From the NCBI GenBank assembly GCA_029582155.1, contig CM055895.1, positions 52,853,250 to 52,917,249 of the forward strand: DNA of 64,000 nt, given 5' to 3'. A program made the position numbers and the translations under genes. The stretch is from Panopea generosa. Lineage: Eukaryota > Mollusca > Bivalvia > Adapedonta > Hiatellidae. The notes under the pieces were generated by a model. That model saw only the letters and a list, made by a program, of their open reading frames with translations. It made no database searches and was not told the DNA's origin. Below are positions 1 through 10,339 of this stretch, piece after piece. Each line of letters starts with the position of its first letter. Position 1 is the first letter of the stretch.

Positions 1-403
1 GGTGTGTGATCCCAAAAGAGGTTAGCAGTTGATAAAATATTGATCTAACTTCACCTTCCCTAAAGTAAACTTTCTTTAATCTTCCCATTTTATTAACTGC
101 ATAACCCCTTCGGTGGACCCCACAGAGATTTTAGAGTTGATTCTTCAGAACCAAAGAAAAAGTAAGAATAATAAATAATAATATAAATTTATATTGTAAT
201 ACTGTTTTATGAACAGACAATAATCTATGTATACAATTATATATATACCTGTATATTGAAATATTATTAATAAAGTTGGCGCAACTGCTAATGTCTATCA
301 CTATCCTGTGACTAATGTTTGTGTCATAATTTAAAGCATTATGCTTTACTGTTATCAGTCTTGCAACATAGACTGGTATGTTGTATTACTAATGATTTCT
401 TTA
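1..403. other. No gene seen; flank of a DIRS-like relic
   Basis: AT-rich sequence beyond the RNase H end of the decayed DIRS-like element. On the minus strand this is where a tyrosine recombinase frame would lie in a complete element, but no recombinase motif is visible. It may hold the element's terminal region; I cannot define a terminal repeat. Confidence 0.4.
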
Positions 404-808
404 TTATAAAATTGTGCAAATGTTTTTGCGTTTTTCAAACCGGCCGTTTTTATTATCACAGAAAGGAGCACCCCGAGTTTTTGCTGCGGTGGTAGATAAA
501 CTGTCTAGCTCGGTCTTTTTTCCCCCAAACTTATTAATATAGGCACATTTATTGGTGTTGTCCATGAATATGCGGATATGTGTGTTTGATGCGTGTTTAC
601 AGAAAGACATAAGGGCTAACTGAGATGCCTTTAATTCCAAGATGTTTATATGCAGTAATTGTTCCTGTAATGACCATTGACCCCCTGTTTTCAACTCGGT
701 TGTTTTGTTAACTGCTCCCCATCCTTGTTTTGAGGCATCTGAGTAAATAACCATCTTCGGTTGTCCCTGAGAGACCAAGTTGTTATTGGGAGATTGGTGA
801 ATCACCAT
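404..808 (-). pseudogene. DIRS-like RNase H remnant
   Basis: A 134-residue minus-strand frame. Residues 19-34 read MVIYSDASKQGWGAVN, with the catalytic Asp of the first RNase H strand. ILELKAS (the Glu position) and IRIFMDNT (the third Asp) follow in the expected order. The arrangement fits the RNase H that follows RT in DIRS elements. The frame lies downstream of the RT pieces with about 30 bp between, and its C-terminal end runs into unrelated sequence. Confidence 0.7.
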
Positions 809-839
809 TTTATAAGTGGCCTTACATGGGAAGGCATTG

Positions 840-1665
840 TCATGAACTTATCAAATTGTCCCTTATAAATGCGTAAATTCTTCTCCTTAACTTTTTATAG
901 AGGTTTATAGTACAACGGCGCATATTGGACCCCTGGTGCATTAAAACTGACTTTTTGGGATGAACGGTTAAACCAGGTGCATCCATGAGTGTGACTGTTG
1001 ACAGTACATTTTCCCTACACTTTTCCACAGATGACCCCTGTAAACACGAGTCGTCTATGTAAGTCGTACTTATATAACCTTTTGCCTGCAAATTTGCAAT
1101 ACTGGTTTCATGATTTTTGTAAAAATTTTTGGGGATGTAGCTAAACCCATAACAAGTGCAGTGAATTGATACTTTCTTCCTTCGTGCCAAAATCTAAAAT
1201 ATTTTCTATCTTTGAATCTTATTGGAATATAGTAAAAAGCGTCCACCTGATCAACTGAAGCAAAAAAACAGTTTCTGTGCATTGAATTTACCGCCGATTG
1301 TAAAGTTTCCATCCAAGTTGAATTGTTTTAGATTTAAAATGACACATATTTTTCCATCTTTTTTGGGCCTAATAAATATGTTCGATATATGCAGTCGACA
1401 ATTTTATGATCTTGTTATTTAAAAATCTATCTAGTTCTAAATTTATTTGTTCCTGCTCAAACTTATCAAATTTTATTGGTTTTGGTATTGATTTTTGATA
1501 TTGTGACTTAGATAACTCTACTTTATAACCAAAAATAGTCTGCAGTACCAATTTATCATTTGTTATTTTAGACGAACTATTGTAATTGTTTTTGGTTTTT
1601 CCCGCCAGGAAGTTGTCAGTGTTATTTACCAAAGATATCTGGCTGTTCACCAGACTTACTTTCAT
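840..1665 (-). pseudogene. DIRS-like reverse transcriptase remnant
   Basis: The RT is read in pieces. 1665-1369 carries the N-terminal region. Out of frame at about 1370-1310 comes a GPKKDGKICVILNLKQF block (RT motif 1-2 region). 1312-1070 has FASVDQVDAFYYIPI (the first catalytic Asp region) and TALVMGLATSPKIFTKIM. 1190-840 has YISTTYIDDS, the YxDD catalytic box, followed by GLTVHPKKS. This is the normal RT order. At least three frameshifts break it, so no functional enzyme is encoded. Confidence 0.75.
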
Positions 1666-1725
1666 TTCCTGTGTTTGTTTCCTGCTTCCTGTTTGTCTCT
1701 TTTAAACTCTTTTTCTGTTGCCAAT

Positions 1726-2170
1726 TTATATACGCTGGCGACTAGTTTTGACTGCTGTTGCGACTGCGATGGAATGTGTTTCTGTTTGGTTGAGTGTTTC
1801 TCTGTTGGTACCGAGACTGGGTCTGCACACCCCCCATTTCAATAAAAAAGGTTTTGCTGGCGTCACTTGGATGTCTTTTTCATTCATTGATTTTATATCA
1901 TCCTTTATCTTCTCTCCAAACAGCTTTGTTGCTGACGGTAACATTGTCATACACTGTGCTTTAACTTGTGGCAACATTTTACTTGAAGAGCATTTCACTT
2001 CTTACTTTATTATTTAGTGTTATGGTCGACACCATCATCTTAAAAGTGTCTGTGATAAGCTCACGTAGTTGACCTTTGTCCACTTCTTTGGATGACTGCA
2101 TCAGGTCCAATGTTTTGATAACCAGGACCAGACATTTCCATATTTGTGCATTTGCTTTCTGCATTTGCAC
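1726..2170 (-). pseudogene. DIRS-like gag remnant
   Basis: Two overlapping minus-strand frames (2170-1979 and 1998-1726) read as one broken protein. The second contains PSATKLFGEKIKDDIKS, a block of the kind seen in the capsid-like ORF1 of DIRS elements. A frameshift near 1985 separates the parts. There is no zinc knuckle. The position directly upstream of the RT frame supports the assignment; similarity alone is weak. Confidence 0.5.
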
Positions 2171-2230
2171 ATCACGGACCTTTGTTGTCCTCGTTGAATT
2201 TTTCGACTTTTTCTCAAGCTTTACGCCAAT

Positions 2231-3190
2231 TTGTTAATTAAATATTATTTGTGCTTTACACAACCATAGCCTTTACTTGTAGATTACCTTAATTGAGATT
2301 TTTCCCGGACGAACGAAAACGTGTATGAATTGACAACTCTGCCTATTTGTTGCAGTGTATCACTACGCATCTTTAAACTGTTATATCTTCATCCAACAGT
2401 ACCCAGTGTCATCCAAACTTGGCAGAAATCATGAAAATGTTCCAATATTCTCATAATGTACAAAAAAAATATGATCATTTTAAGCATTTAAAAATATATA
2501 ATGCCCAACCAATTTACACAGCTTTAATTTCTTGGGCGCAGTACTCTTGCTACCATCACCAAGGGGAGGTAATTGGTAAGTGGAGACCTATAGCTATATT
2601 ATTTAGGGCATAACTTGTATGGAAACTATTAGTTGTTTTATAAAACTCTGATTGCTGTTTCCTTGGATAAAGTAATAGAGGTTTGGCATAAAATTATTTT
2701 CAGAAATGTTGATAATTAAAAAGTTACCAAAATTGCCATGTGTCCCTTTAAATGAATTGAGATAGGCTAGACCATAAATATATAAGGGGTCGGACCGGAA
2801 CCCATTACGGTATTGCCTGAGCAAGTGCGAACTGGAGAAATGTGTGTTTAAAAAAAGAGTTGCCTTGGTAGTATTATTCCAAATAAAATATAGCTAAACA
2901 ATCTTAACTCAAAACAGTTGTATTAAAATAATCAAATTTTTGAAAAAATGAAATTCTTAGTTTTAGTTTACAATTAAAATGCCCATATCAGGCGAAAAAG
3001 TGCTAAATATGCAGTAAATATGTTTCGGAAATTTTCAGTCAAAATAATTGCGGGTAAAATGAACATATTCTGATTGTTATTTGGACTTTGTTTGCGCGTT
3101 CATAAAATCTAGGGACGTTGAAAATGCTGTTGTTTTTCATTGATAAAGTATATAAAAACAGTTAATTTTTTCAAAGGCACATATGTGTGT
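2231..3190. other. AT-rich region, no gene seen
   Basis: Short frames at 2419-2613 (+) and 2603-2824 (-) show no family motif, no splice context and no biased composition. I see nothing I can support here. Confidence 0.5.
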
Positions 3191-3201
3191 AGATAATTAT
3201 T

Positions 3202-3518
3202 AAGACCGCGGCGTGGTCTAATGGTAGAGCGTCCGCCTTGCATGCGGAAGGTCGTGGGTTCAATCCCCGTCCGGGTCATACCAAAGACTTTAAAAATGGT
3301 ACTAGAAGCTTCCTCGCTTGATGCTCAGCATTTAGAGGAGAGTTCTAGGTCTTGTCGGCCCAGTGTCAGTATAATGTGACTGGGTGGGGTGTCATACCAT
3401 GTGTCTGCGGCATGATACTCCAGTGTGACAGCACTTAGTATACTGTCTCAAGTAGACACTGTTGCGATATGACTGAAAAATTGTTGAAATGACGCTTAAC
3501 ACCATACAACAACAAAAA
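3202..3518 (+). mobile_element. SINE family A, full-length copy A1 (tRNA-derived)
   Basis: The head (3204-3277) is tRNA-like: an A box around GTGGTCTAATGG, an anticodon stem TCCGC/GCGGA with loop CTTGCAT (anticodon TGC, Ala type), and a B box GGGTTCAATCCCC. A conserved body of about 200 bp follows, including GTCGGCCCAGTGTCAG and TGACTGGGTGGGGT. The tail reads TTGTTGAAATGACGCTTAACACC and ends in CAACAACAAAAA. The copy is flanked by an 11-bp direct repeat, AGATAATTATT (3191-3201 and 3519-3529), a target site duplication. The body resembles molluscan V-type SINEs such as RUDI; that link is from general knowledge and untested. Confidence 0.85.
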
Positions 3519-3529
3519 GATAATTATTG

Positions 3530-4240
3530 TGTAGTATTGCATCATTTTTGTCCTGTAAATGGCTCACAAAATATCCATGCCCAGCTAGCAATAGTAGAAA
3601 ATAAATGGAACAATTGTTCGATGTGTACAGTGTACCTGGTGATGGGAACTTTTTCTTCCATTGTTTAAGTTAAGCTATTCATGGTGACTTTAGTCACACT
3701 GATATAGTCAGAAACTTGATATCCTATAACATAATAATACTATTAAGTTTATTTATTTGTTTACTATACTTATGAAATTTAAGTTCGCCCCAAAGAGAGG
3801 CAATGCCTTAATTCATATTATATAAGATACACATAATATTATGTATGTAAAAAAAAATGTTTATGAAAATTTGTTTGATTAGATTGCACATTTATCATGA
3901 GCGTTGAAGTGGAACCAAATTGATGATATGTGTTTTATAGCCTCGAGAGAGATATTTATATCAGAAGAATGTTTTAAAAGTATATATTAATTTTATTTAT
4001 ATATCTGTACTTGTGTCTGGGGTGAATTTTGTTTTGCATCGATGCTTCTTGAAGTGGAATTTGTTTATATAAAGAAAGATGGTAATTTAATTAATTATTT
4101 CGCACTTCAAAGTGAAGTCATTCTAAAGTTTGAAACTGATAATTTCAGTTTTCATGAGATGTTTATGACTTGTATGTATTTTTTTATATTTTATGTTTTC
4201 TTTATCAAGCTTGGCTATATCCAGGGTGTAATTGGTTTGC
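3530..4240. other. AT-rich region, no gene seen
   Basis: Low-GC sequence with no recognisable gene, RNA or element boundary. The short frame at 4042-4248 is hydrophobic by AT bias and has no motif. Confidence 0.5.
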
Positions 4241-4242
4241 GC

Positions 4243-5037
4243 CATTAAAGATTCCCAAAAAATTGCAATTAACACACAATTTGTAATCATTTCTTGGAAT
4301 AAAGATTCACAATTAATTGCAATATGCACACAACCTATAATCATTTGTTGAAATAAAGATCCACAATAAATTGCAATATGCATACATGTAATCATTTTTG
4401 GAATAAAGATCCACAATAAAATGCGATATACACACGTACAGCCTATAATCATTTCCTGGAATAAAGATCCACAATTAAATGCAATATACATACACATACA
4501 ACCTGTAATCATTTCTTGGAATAAAGATCCACAATAAAATGCAATATACACATGTACAACCTGTAATCATTTCTTGGAATAAAGATCCACAAGAAATGTC
4601 ATTATACACACAACTTGTAATCATTTCTTGGAATAAAGATCCACAATAAATTGCAATATACACACAACCTGTAATCATTTCTTGGAATAAAGATCCTTAA
4701 GAAATTACATTATACACACAACCTGTAATCATTTCTTGGAATAAAGATCCACAAGAAATTACATTATACACACAACCTGTAATCATTTCTTGGAATAAAG
4801 ATCAACAATAAATTGCAATATACACACAACCTGTAATCATTTCTTGGAATAAAGATCAACAATAAATTGCATTATACACACAACCTGTAATCATTTCTTG
4901 GAATAAAGATCCACAATAAATTGCAATATACACACAATCTGTAAATATTTCTTGGAATAAAGATCCTTAAAAAATTAAATAATACACACAACCTATAATC
5001 ATTTCTTGGAATAAAGATCTACAATAAATTGCAATAA
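4243..5037. repeat. Minisatellite, 54-bp unit
   Basis: About 15 tandem copies of a unit containing TTCTTGGAATAAAGATCCAC and CAATATACACACAACCTGTA. The unit is 54 bp (18 codons), which is why long minus-strand frames stay open; they are not genes. The first copies (4243-4450) are more diverged than the central ones. Confidence 0.9.
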
Positions 5038-5109
5038 AGGGTCACTTAATTGTGATAGTGTGCATAATTTAATTGTAATTTCTTATTATTTTTTAAGTTT
5101 TGACCCTTT

Positions 5110-5861
5110 TTAGCTCGCTGGGACAAAGTCCAAAGAGAGCTATTGCCATGATCCTGGCGGCGTCGTTGGTGTTGGCGTTATCGGTGTCGTTTTCTGTAGA
5201 CACCCAGGTTAAACTTTTGCATTTAGTTGCGTTTAAGATTAAGATATCTTTGCAACCACTGATTGGATGTGAATGAATCTTTGCATGTGTGTTCACCATC
5301 ATCAATGGAACACACATAGACAAGAACCATAGCTCTTGATTGCATTTTGGCACGGTTATGGCTCTTTTTGGACTTAGACACCCAGGTTAAAATTTTGCGT
5401 TTTGTTGCGTTTAAGTTAGGATATCTTTGCAACCACTTATTGGATGTGAATGAAAGTTTGCATGTGTGTTCACCATCATTAATCACGATCATCAATGGAA
5501 CACACAGAGACAAGAACCATAACTCTGGATTGCATTTTGGTAGAGTTATGGCCCTTTTTCGACTTAATTATTCAGGTTAAGGTTTTTTATCAGGTAAGAT
5601 ATCTATGCAACCACTCATTGGATATGAATGAAACTTTCGTGTTCACCATTATTAATCACGATCATCAATGGAACACACAGAGACAAGAACCATAACTCTG
5701 GATTGCATTTTGGGTAAGTAATGGCCCTTTTGGACTTAATTTTTCGTCTGTAAACACCTAGGTTAAACTTTAAGTTTTGGTGTTTGCCTCCAATCTCAAT
5801 CTTTGCATGGGTGGTGAGTTTTATCCCATCAGCGAGCTTTGTTGTCCTCTGACAACTCTTG
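5110..5861 (+). mobile_element. Tandem-unit element E, copy E1 (3 internal units)
   Basis: Begins TTTTTAGCTCGCTGGGACAA and ends CAGCGAGCTTTGTTGTCC then GACAACTCTTGT. GCTCGCTG near the start is the inverse of CAGCGAGC near the end. Inside are about three tandem units of roughly 177 bp, containing GCAACCACTCATTGGATGTG and CACACAGAGACAAGAACCAT. The other copies are E2 (35471-36337) and E3 (47030-47508). No coding capacity. The design (short ends, satellite-like core) recalls the pearl/HINE elements of bivalves, but I cannot assign the family. Confidence 0.75.
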
Positions 5862-6453
5862 TATAAATTTTGTTTTCAAAGGTTGATTGCTTTGTACAAC
5901 TTACACGTGCTCATCTCAAATTTCATTTAATGATTAAAAGCCAAATTTTTAAAGCATAAGTCAGTTTAGTGTTCGTGAATGTAATGGCGACATTGTCAGC
6001 ATGCTGAATAAAGTGCACGCATTCATATGGAATCTTACGTCAAATATCATGTGAACCTAACAGCAATGAGACGTCCCATCAGCAAAACAAAACAGTGCAA
6101 CCAATGAAATGCAAACTGGTCCTTTTTACATTCGCCCAACTGCAAATTCTTTTCATTTGGAAATGAAATGCAGTTAATCTTTACAGTTTGTTTAGGCCAA
6201 TTGCAGTAAAAAAGAAAAAGGTATTTAAATTTTATAATGGGTCAGTAAAAGCATTTAAATGGTTAAAGTTGTAAAATTTAAAAAATATCTCCTTGGTAAC
6301 AACCAGTCGTATTCAGCATGAATTATCACTATCATAATATGTTTCAAGTTTCAAGGAGGGCTATGTTCAATATAGGCCCTTTAAAGTGACTTTAGTCCCT
6401 CATGACCTTCTTCCCTCATGACCTTCCTTTTTCCATTGAGTTTTGTCTTATAA
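5862..6453. other. No gene seen
   Basis: Unique-looking AT-rich sequence between element E1 and SINE B1. No frame of interest on either strand. Confidence 0.5.
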
Positions 6454-6676
6454 GCGTCCTCCTTGGCCGAGTGGTTTAAGGCGACGTCTCAAGGTCACGT
6501 ACCTCTCACCAGTAAGGTCGTAGGTTTGAGTCCCACTCCAAAAACTTTTTGTGAGAAAGTTTGCCAGGACAGTGGTTCTACTCAGTCTGACTCAGTCTGA
6601 GGTCTTCCTCTACCAGTAAAACTATAACCTGAAATGTGTTAAAAACTGGAGTTGAACCCAATTCAAGAAAAAAAAA
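6454..6676 (+). mobile_element. SINE family B, copy B1 (tRNA-derived)
   Basis: The head has GTCCTCCTTGGCCGAGTGGT (A box of the Leu/Ser type) and GTAGGTTTGAGTCCCACT (B box). The body has GAGAAAGTTTGCCAG and TCTGAGGTCTTCCTC. The tail reads ATAACCTGAAATGTGTTAAA, then ends in an A-run. The same head, body and tail recur at 12678-12905, 46616-46848 and, inverted, at 52655-52822. Confidence 0.8.
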
Positions 6677-7027
6677 TTCTCTTAATTTTGTTCACCAAAG
6701 GCAATAGACGTTAGTTGTACATCACTTCTAAGTACATTAGTAATTGATTAATATTTCCTGGCAACAGGTCTCTTGTTTATTTTGATAAATTTTTGTTTAC
6801 AACACATATGTTCTGAAATATTCTACTCAACATGTTTGTGTGTACCAATAATAAATCTGTCTGAAGAAGTTGTCTCAGTTTACATTTTAGACTGTCTGCA
6901 TGCAACGTGAAAATTCATTCTGTTTTAAAATGAACAGAACATGTGCTTATAGATTTGCAGGAGTACCGAAAAACAACAGCAGTAACAAAGTTTCAACAAC
7001 AACAGCAACACATTCAGGATTAAATTA
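6677..7027. other. No gene seen
   Basis: AT-rich sequence with a short CAACAACAACAG-type run near 6975-7010. Nothing else supported. Confidence 0.45.
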
Positions 7028-7661
7028 CAGCGGTGGTTGGGTCATTAACCAAAGACTTGAAAAATAATACACTCGGGGTCGGTTGCACCACATTATTTGG
7101 CAATACTTTATCCAGTCAAAGTACAGTAAACAAACACATGACATTGTGTGATAAATATGGCATACAATTATTTGCTGGCATGAATCAATTAGAAGTGATT
7201 TGTTTATAACAGTAAGAAGTTATAATGATGTCAGTCTGAATTATCAATGTGTAATTGATGCACAAATACATAGTCAGAGTTTTGAGAAACTTAATGAGCT
7301 TGCAAACACTTAGTGATTAAGTTGAGTTTTTTGATCAATTCAACAATTATTATTCCACAAATTTTTAATAAATCCGGTTGAAAATATGAATTTTAAATTT
7401 GGGTGCCATAGTAACACTGCATAATAATGAGTTACTCATTATAGCGGACTGATTTAGAACAGGACCCGAGTGTACTACTCCTGTAAAACCTTCCTTGCTT
7501 GGTGCTCAGCATTAGGTCTGGTCGGCTTGGTGTGAGTGTAATGTGACTGAGTGGAGTATCATACCATGTGGCATGATACTCCAGTGTGACAGAGCTAGAA
7601 GTAGATACCATCACGATGTCTGAAAAATTGTTGAAAGCTACACTAAACATCATACAACAAC
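7028..7661 (+). mobile_element. SINE family A, copy A2, split by a MITE
   Basis: 7028-7067 contains GGGTCATTAACCAAAGACTT, matching the A1 sequence just after its tRNA head. The match resumes at 7475 with CTACTCCTGTAAAACCTTCC and runs to the tail TTGTTGAAAGCTACACTAAAC at about 7655. The gap is filled exactly by the MITE at 7070-7472. The tRNA head is missing or too decayed to read. Confidence 0.8.
7070..7472. mobile_element. pogo/Tigger-like MITE, copy 1
   Basis: The left end CACTCGGGGTC and right end GACCCGAGTG are inverted repeats. TA dinucleotides flank both ends (7068-7069 and 7473-7474), as expected for a Tc1/mariner-superfamily insertion. The 403-bp interior is non-coding. It shares long stretches with 37702-38172, for example GGCAATACTTTATCCAGTC and GATGCACAAATACAT. 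The pogo/Tigger label rests on the TA target and end style and is tentative. Confidence 0.75.
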
Positions 7662-8125
7662 TTGTTGCACCATTGCCATTATTGAATGCCATTTATAGAT
7701 AGTGCAGTGTTTGAGAGCTGTAACAAAGTGATGACATCAATAGAAATACAATATGCTCTCTATTGGATGAAGTTAATTGTGGTACCAGCAATTAAACACC
7801 ATTCGTAAATTGCACAGATGCGGGTCGTGGGGGGAGATGTTCAGAGAGAAGGTCCAATAATCTGCATCCACTAGGTAATTGATTCCAGTGGGGAATAAAA
7901 AAAAAAATCGTAAAAAAATTAATGAATGAATGGCAGAGGAATTGTGTAGAAAATGGGCATATGTTTATTATTTATATTCATTCATAATTTCAAGATTACA
8001 ATGGCGGTGAGTCATATGCCTGCAAACCCTGTTACTGCAAATGCCTGCTCTGTCTATCGTGTGCAGAAATGCATGTGTGAATTTGGTATTGGGAATAACC
8101 CAGCAGGGACATGCTGTGGTTCGGT
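7662..8125. other. No gene seen
   Basis: Mixed unique sequence. Nothing recognisable. Confidence 0.45.
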
Positions 8126-8660
8126 TTAAAGGGAAAATATCAGGGGGGGGGGGGGGAACACTATAAATGTCTTAAATTATAAAATAATTATTAAAATAAA
8201 TAAAAATCTTCTCATTATCATTCATAATATTGAAAGGTTTTGTATGTCAAATTCAACAAAACATGCAAAATTGATATTTAAGTGGGGAGTGAAACGATTA
8301 TGAAATCCCAATAATGAAAATAGATTAAATACTGATTGACGACCTTTGCACTGTTTTTAAGACTCCTTCTATGACAAACAATTATAACTACATGTAAACG
8401 TGTTTAACGAATCAAGTTGAAATCAAAATGAAATGATGTGACTCATTTAATATGTTGCAATTTTAAGCGGGAAATCTATTTTAGTCTAACCTAGCGCATA
8501 GTCAAAGTTAAAAAATCCTTTTTAAATATATAATTTTGGCATGCTTTGATAAATATCCTTTTGACATTATGGGGTCAATGAATTTAATGATATAGGCATG
8601 TTTTATTGAAAAAAAAAAATGTTTTAGCCAATTTTAAAAAATTGTGATTATATTCCCTAT
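8126..8660 (+). mobile_element. TTAA-type MITE family K, copy K1
   Basis: Starts TTTAAAGGGAAAATATCAGG and ends TATATTCCCTATAGG. The interior has CATTATCATTCATAATATTG, TTTGTATGTCAAATTCA and AGCGGGAAATCTATTTTAGT, shared with copies at 38305, 41661, 51975 (inverted) and 61233. A run of 14 G lies near the left end. Non-coding. The TTAA at the left edge is retained, but the right one has decayed. Confidence 0.7.
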
Positions 8661-9864
8661 AGGTCTCAGTTGTCGACCTCAGTTAACCCTGCAGCTTTGC
8701 TTCATGAACATTTCTATCTTTAGTTTTCTGCTTTCTGTATAAGATTGGAACTCATTCAGAGAATTCTTTATGTTAACTTACTGCTGCGTGGTGATATCAG
8801 CTAGACAAACATCCAACACGAATATGTGTTTCCAACAGTTCAAAGATTTAATAATGACGCCAATCGATCTTCTTAATTATATGTATATTTTTATATAACA
8901 TGCTTGTGATTATCACAGCACTTTGTGAACATGTCTTGACTATGTGTAGAATCATCTTTATAACCTTACTTTTTCTCTATCTCTTCTTTAAATTATTTCC
9001 TTTTACCTAAGTTATTGTTTCATTCTATTCTTGTGTAAAGCGTGAAAAGAAATGATTACAAAGAAACTTTTATAATGTTCCATTTATGCCATGTTTTATC
9101 TCTGTATCAGCTACCGGTATTTATGGGAAGAGCTGTAAGAACTTGTGGCTCGACCCTATTGTACACATATAGCTATAAAATATGTTTAAATGAGAGATTT
9201 CTTTGAATTTGTTTGGATACAATTCTTGTTTTGTGTAACTTGTATATTTATATCTTGTTAATAGGCACATAAATTTAATTTGGAGTTAACAGGACCTGTT
9301 GAAAGTTCAAGGTCATTGACATTTTTCTGTAAACTGGTTTCTGGTACTTGTTAGTAAATACAAGGAATGGTAGCATAAAAATCGATGATTCATGATTTTT
9401 TTGTATATTTGTGTAGACTTGGTGAAAGATAAAGATCTGCTGATTGTGGGGTCAATAGATCAAAGTTCAAGGCCAGTTGACCTTTGAAGAAAATTTTATA
9501 TCATTCAGTCAGTTATACACTTTGCTAGTGTCTGTCAGTGTTATTCCAAGATAGTCGTACATAGTAATTCAGCAGTACAGAATAGCCAATATGGCACAAG
9601 TTGTGGCCCCTTGTACATTAGCTGTAACAGAATGGGTTTCACACATACTGTCTTATCAGCGTGCTTCGCTGTTAGCTGTATAGCAATATCAAAATTTTGA
9701 ATGCTCTCTTTATAACACTAAAAAGTCAGAAAATATATTTAACGGATGTTAATGTATGCAGGTAAAATCATGCTAAATGTATTTTGAATTGTGATATTTT
9801 TGTGGTTCAGTTTACAAAGTAATACAAAAGTAGTGGTGATCAAGTGATTGTATGCAGAACGTAG
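8661..9864. other. AT-rich region, no gene seen
   Basis: No frame, RNA or element boundary that I can support over about 1.2 kb. 9250-9660 resembles the low-complexity bodies of the tandem-unit elements (TCAAGGTCATTGACATTT, GTTCAAGGCCAGTTGACCTT) and may be a decayed one. Confidence 0.4.
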
Positions 9865-10176
9865 TGGTTTCGTTCCCCAAGAGGATTAAATGGTCCTTAC
9901 TTGCTCAGCATTTAGAGGATAGTTCTAGGTCTTGTCAGCTCAGTGGCAGTATAAGGTGACTCAGTGGGGTATACCCTGTGAGTGTAACATGGCGTTCTAT
10001 TGAGTATTGTTTTTTTTAGAGGCATCAAGTAGAGCTGGGGATCGAACTCGTAATCTCTGGCATGAGTGGCCAACGCTCTATGTACTACACTACCACCTGC
10101 TTAGTTTACAATACTGTCACAAGCAGATTCCTTCGTGATATGACTGAAAGTTGTTGATTGATTGATTGATTGATTA
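9865..10176 (+). mobile_element. SINE family A, copy A3, carrying an antisense tRNA-like insert
   Basis: The family A body is visible as TTGCTCAGCATTTAGAGGAT and TCAGTGGCAGTATAAGGTGA, and the tail as TCGTGATATGACTGAAA. Between them, 10035-10103 on the minus strand reads as a tRNA-like head: GCAGGTGGTAGTGTAGTACA (A box), a stem around loop CACTCAT (anticodon CTC, Glu type), and GAGTTCGATCCCC (B box). A (GATT)n microsatellite (10154-10175) closes the copy. This is a chimera of SINE A with a second tRNA-derived segment. Confidence 0.65.
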
Positions 10177-10339
10177 ATTGATTGAATGGTTGTTAAGAGC
10201 GACATTCGACATCATTCAACACACATTTTTATTTTCAATCTGTTTAATTAATATCTTCCTTATTTATTCTTTATCTTCTTCTTCTTCATCATCTCATACT
10301 CTCCTTTATCCCTTCTTTTGTTTGTCTTTTTTTTTTTTA

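Larger units (their letters stand above)
404..2230 (-). mobile_element. Decayed DIRS-like retrotransposon
   Basis: On the minus strand the order is gag-like segment, reverse transcriptase, RNase H, as in DIRS-type elements. The RT has a YIDDS active site and the RNase H has an SDASKQGWGAV block, both of the DIRS type. The coding sequence is broken by several frameshifts, so the reading passes between three frames. No tyrosine recombinase, no terminal repeats and no target duplication were recognised. The copy is therefore a 3'-truncated or heavily decayed relic. Confidence 0.75.

Noticed and set aside
3204-3277. tRNA-Ala(TGC) gene
   Set aside because: The acceptor stem has two mismatches and the sequence runs into a SINE body repeated elsewhere, with a target duplication around the whole unit. 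It is a SINE head.
4123-4678. Minus-strand coding frames of 142 and 67 residues
   Set aside because: Readings of the 54-bp minisatellite.
5093-5695. Short frames on both strands with similar repeats
   Set aside because: They are the tandem units of element E1; the same peptides arise in E2 and E3 DNA.
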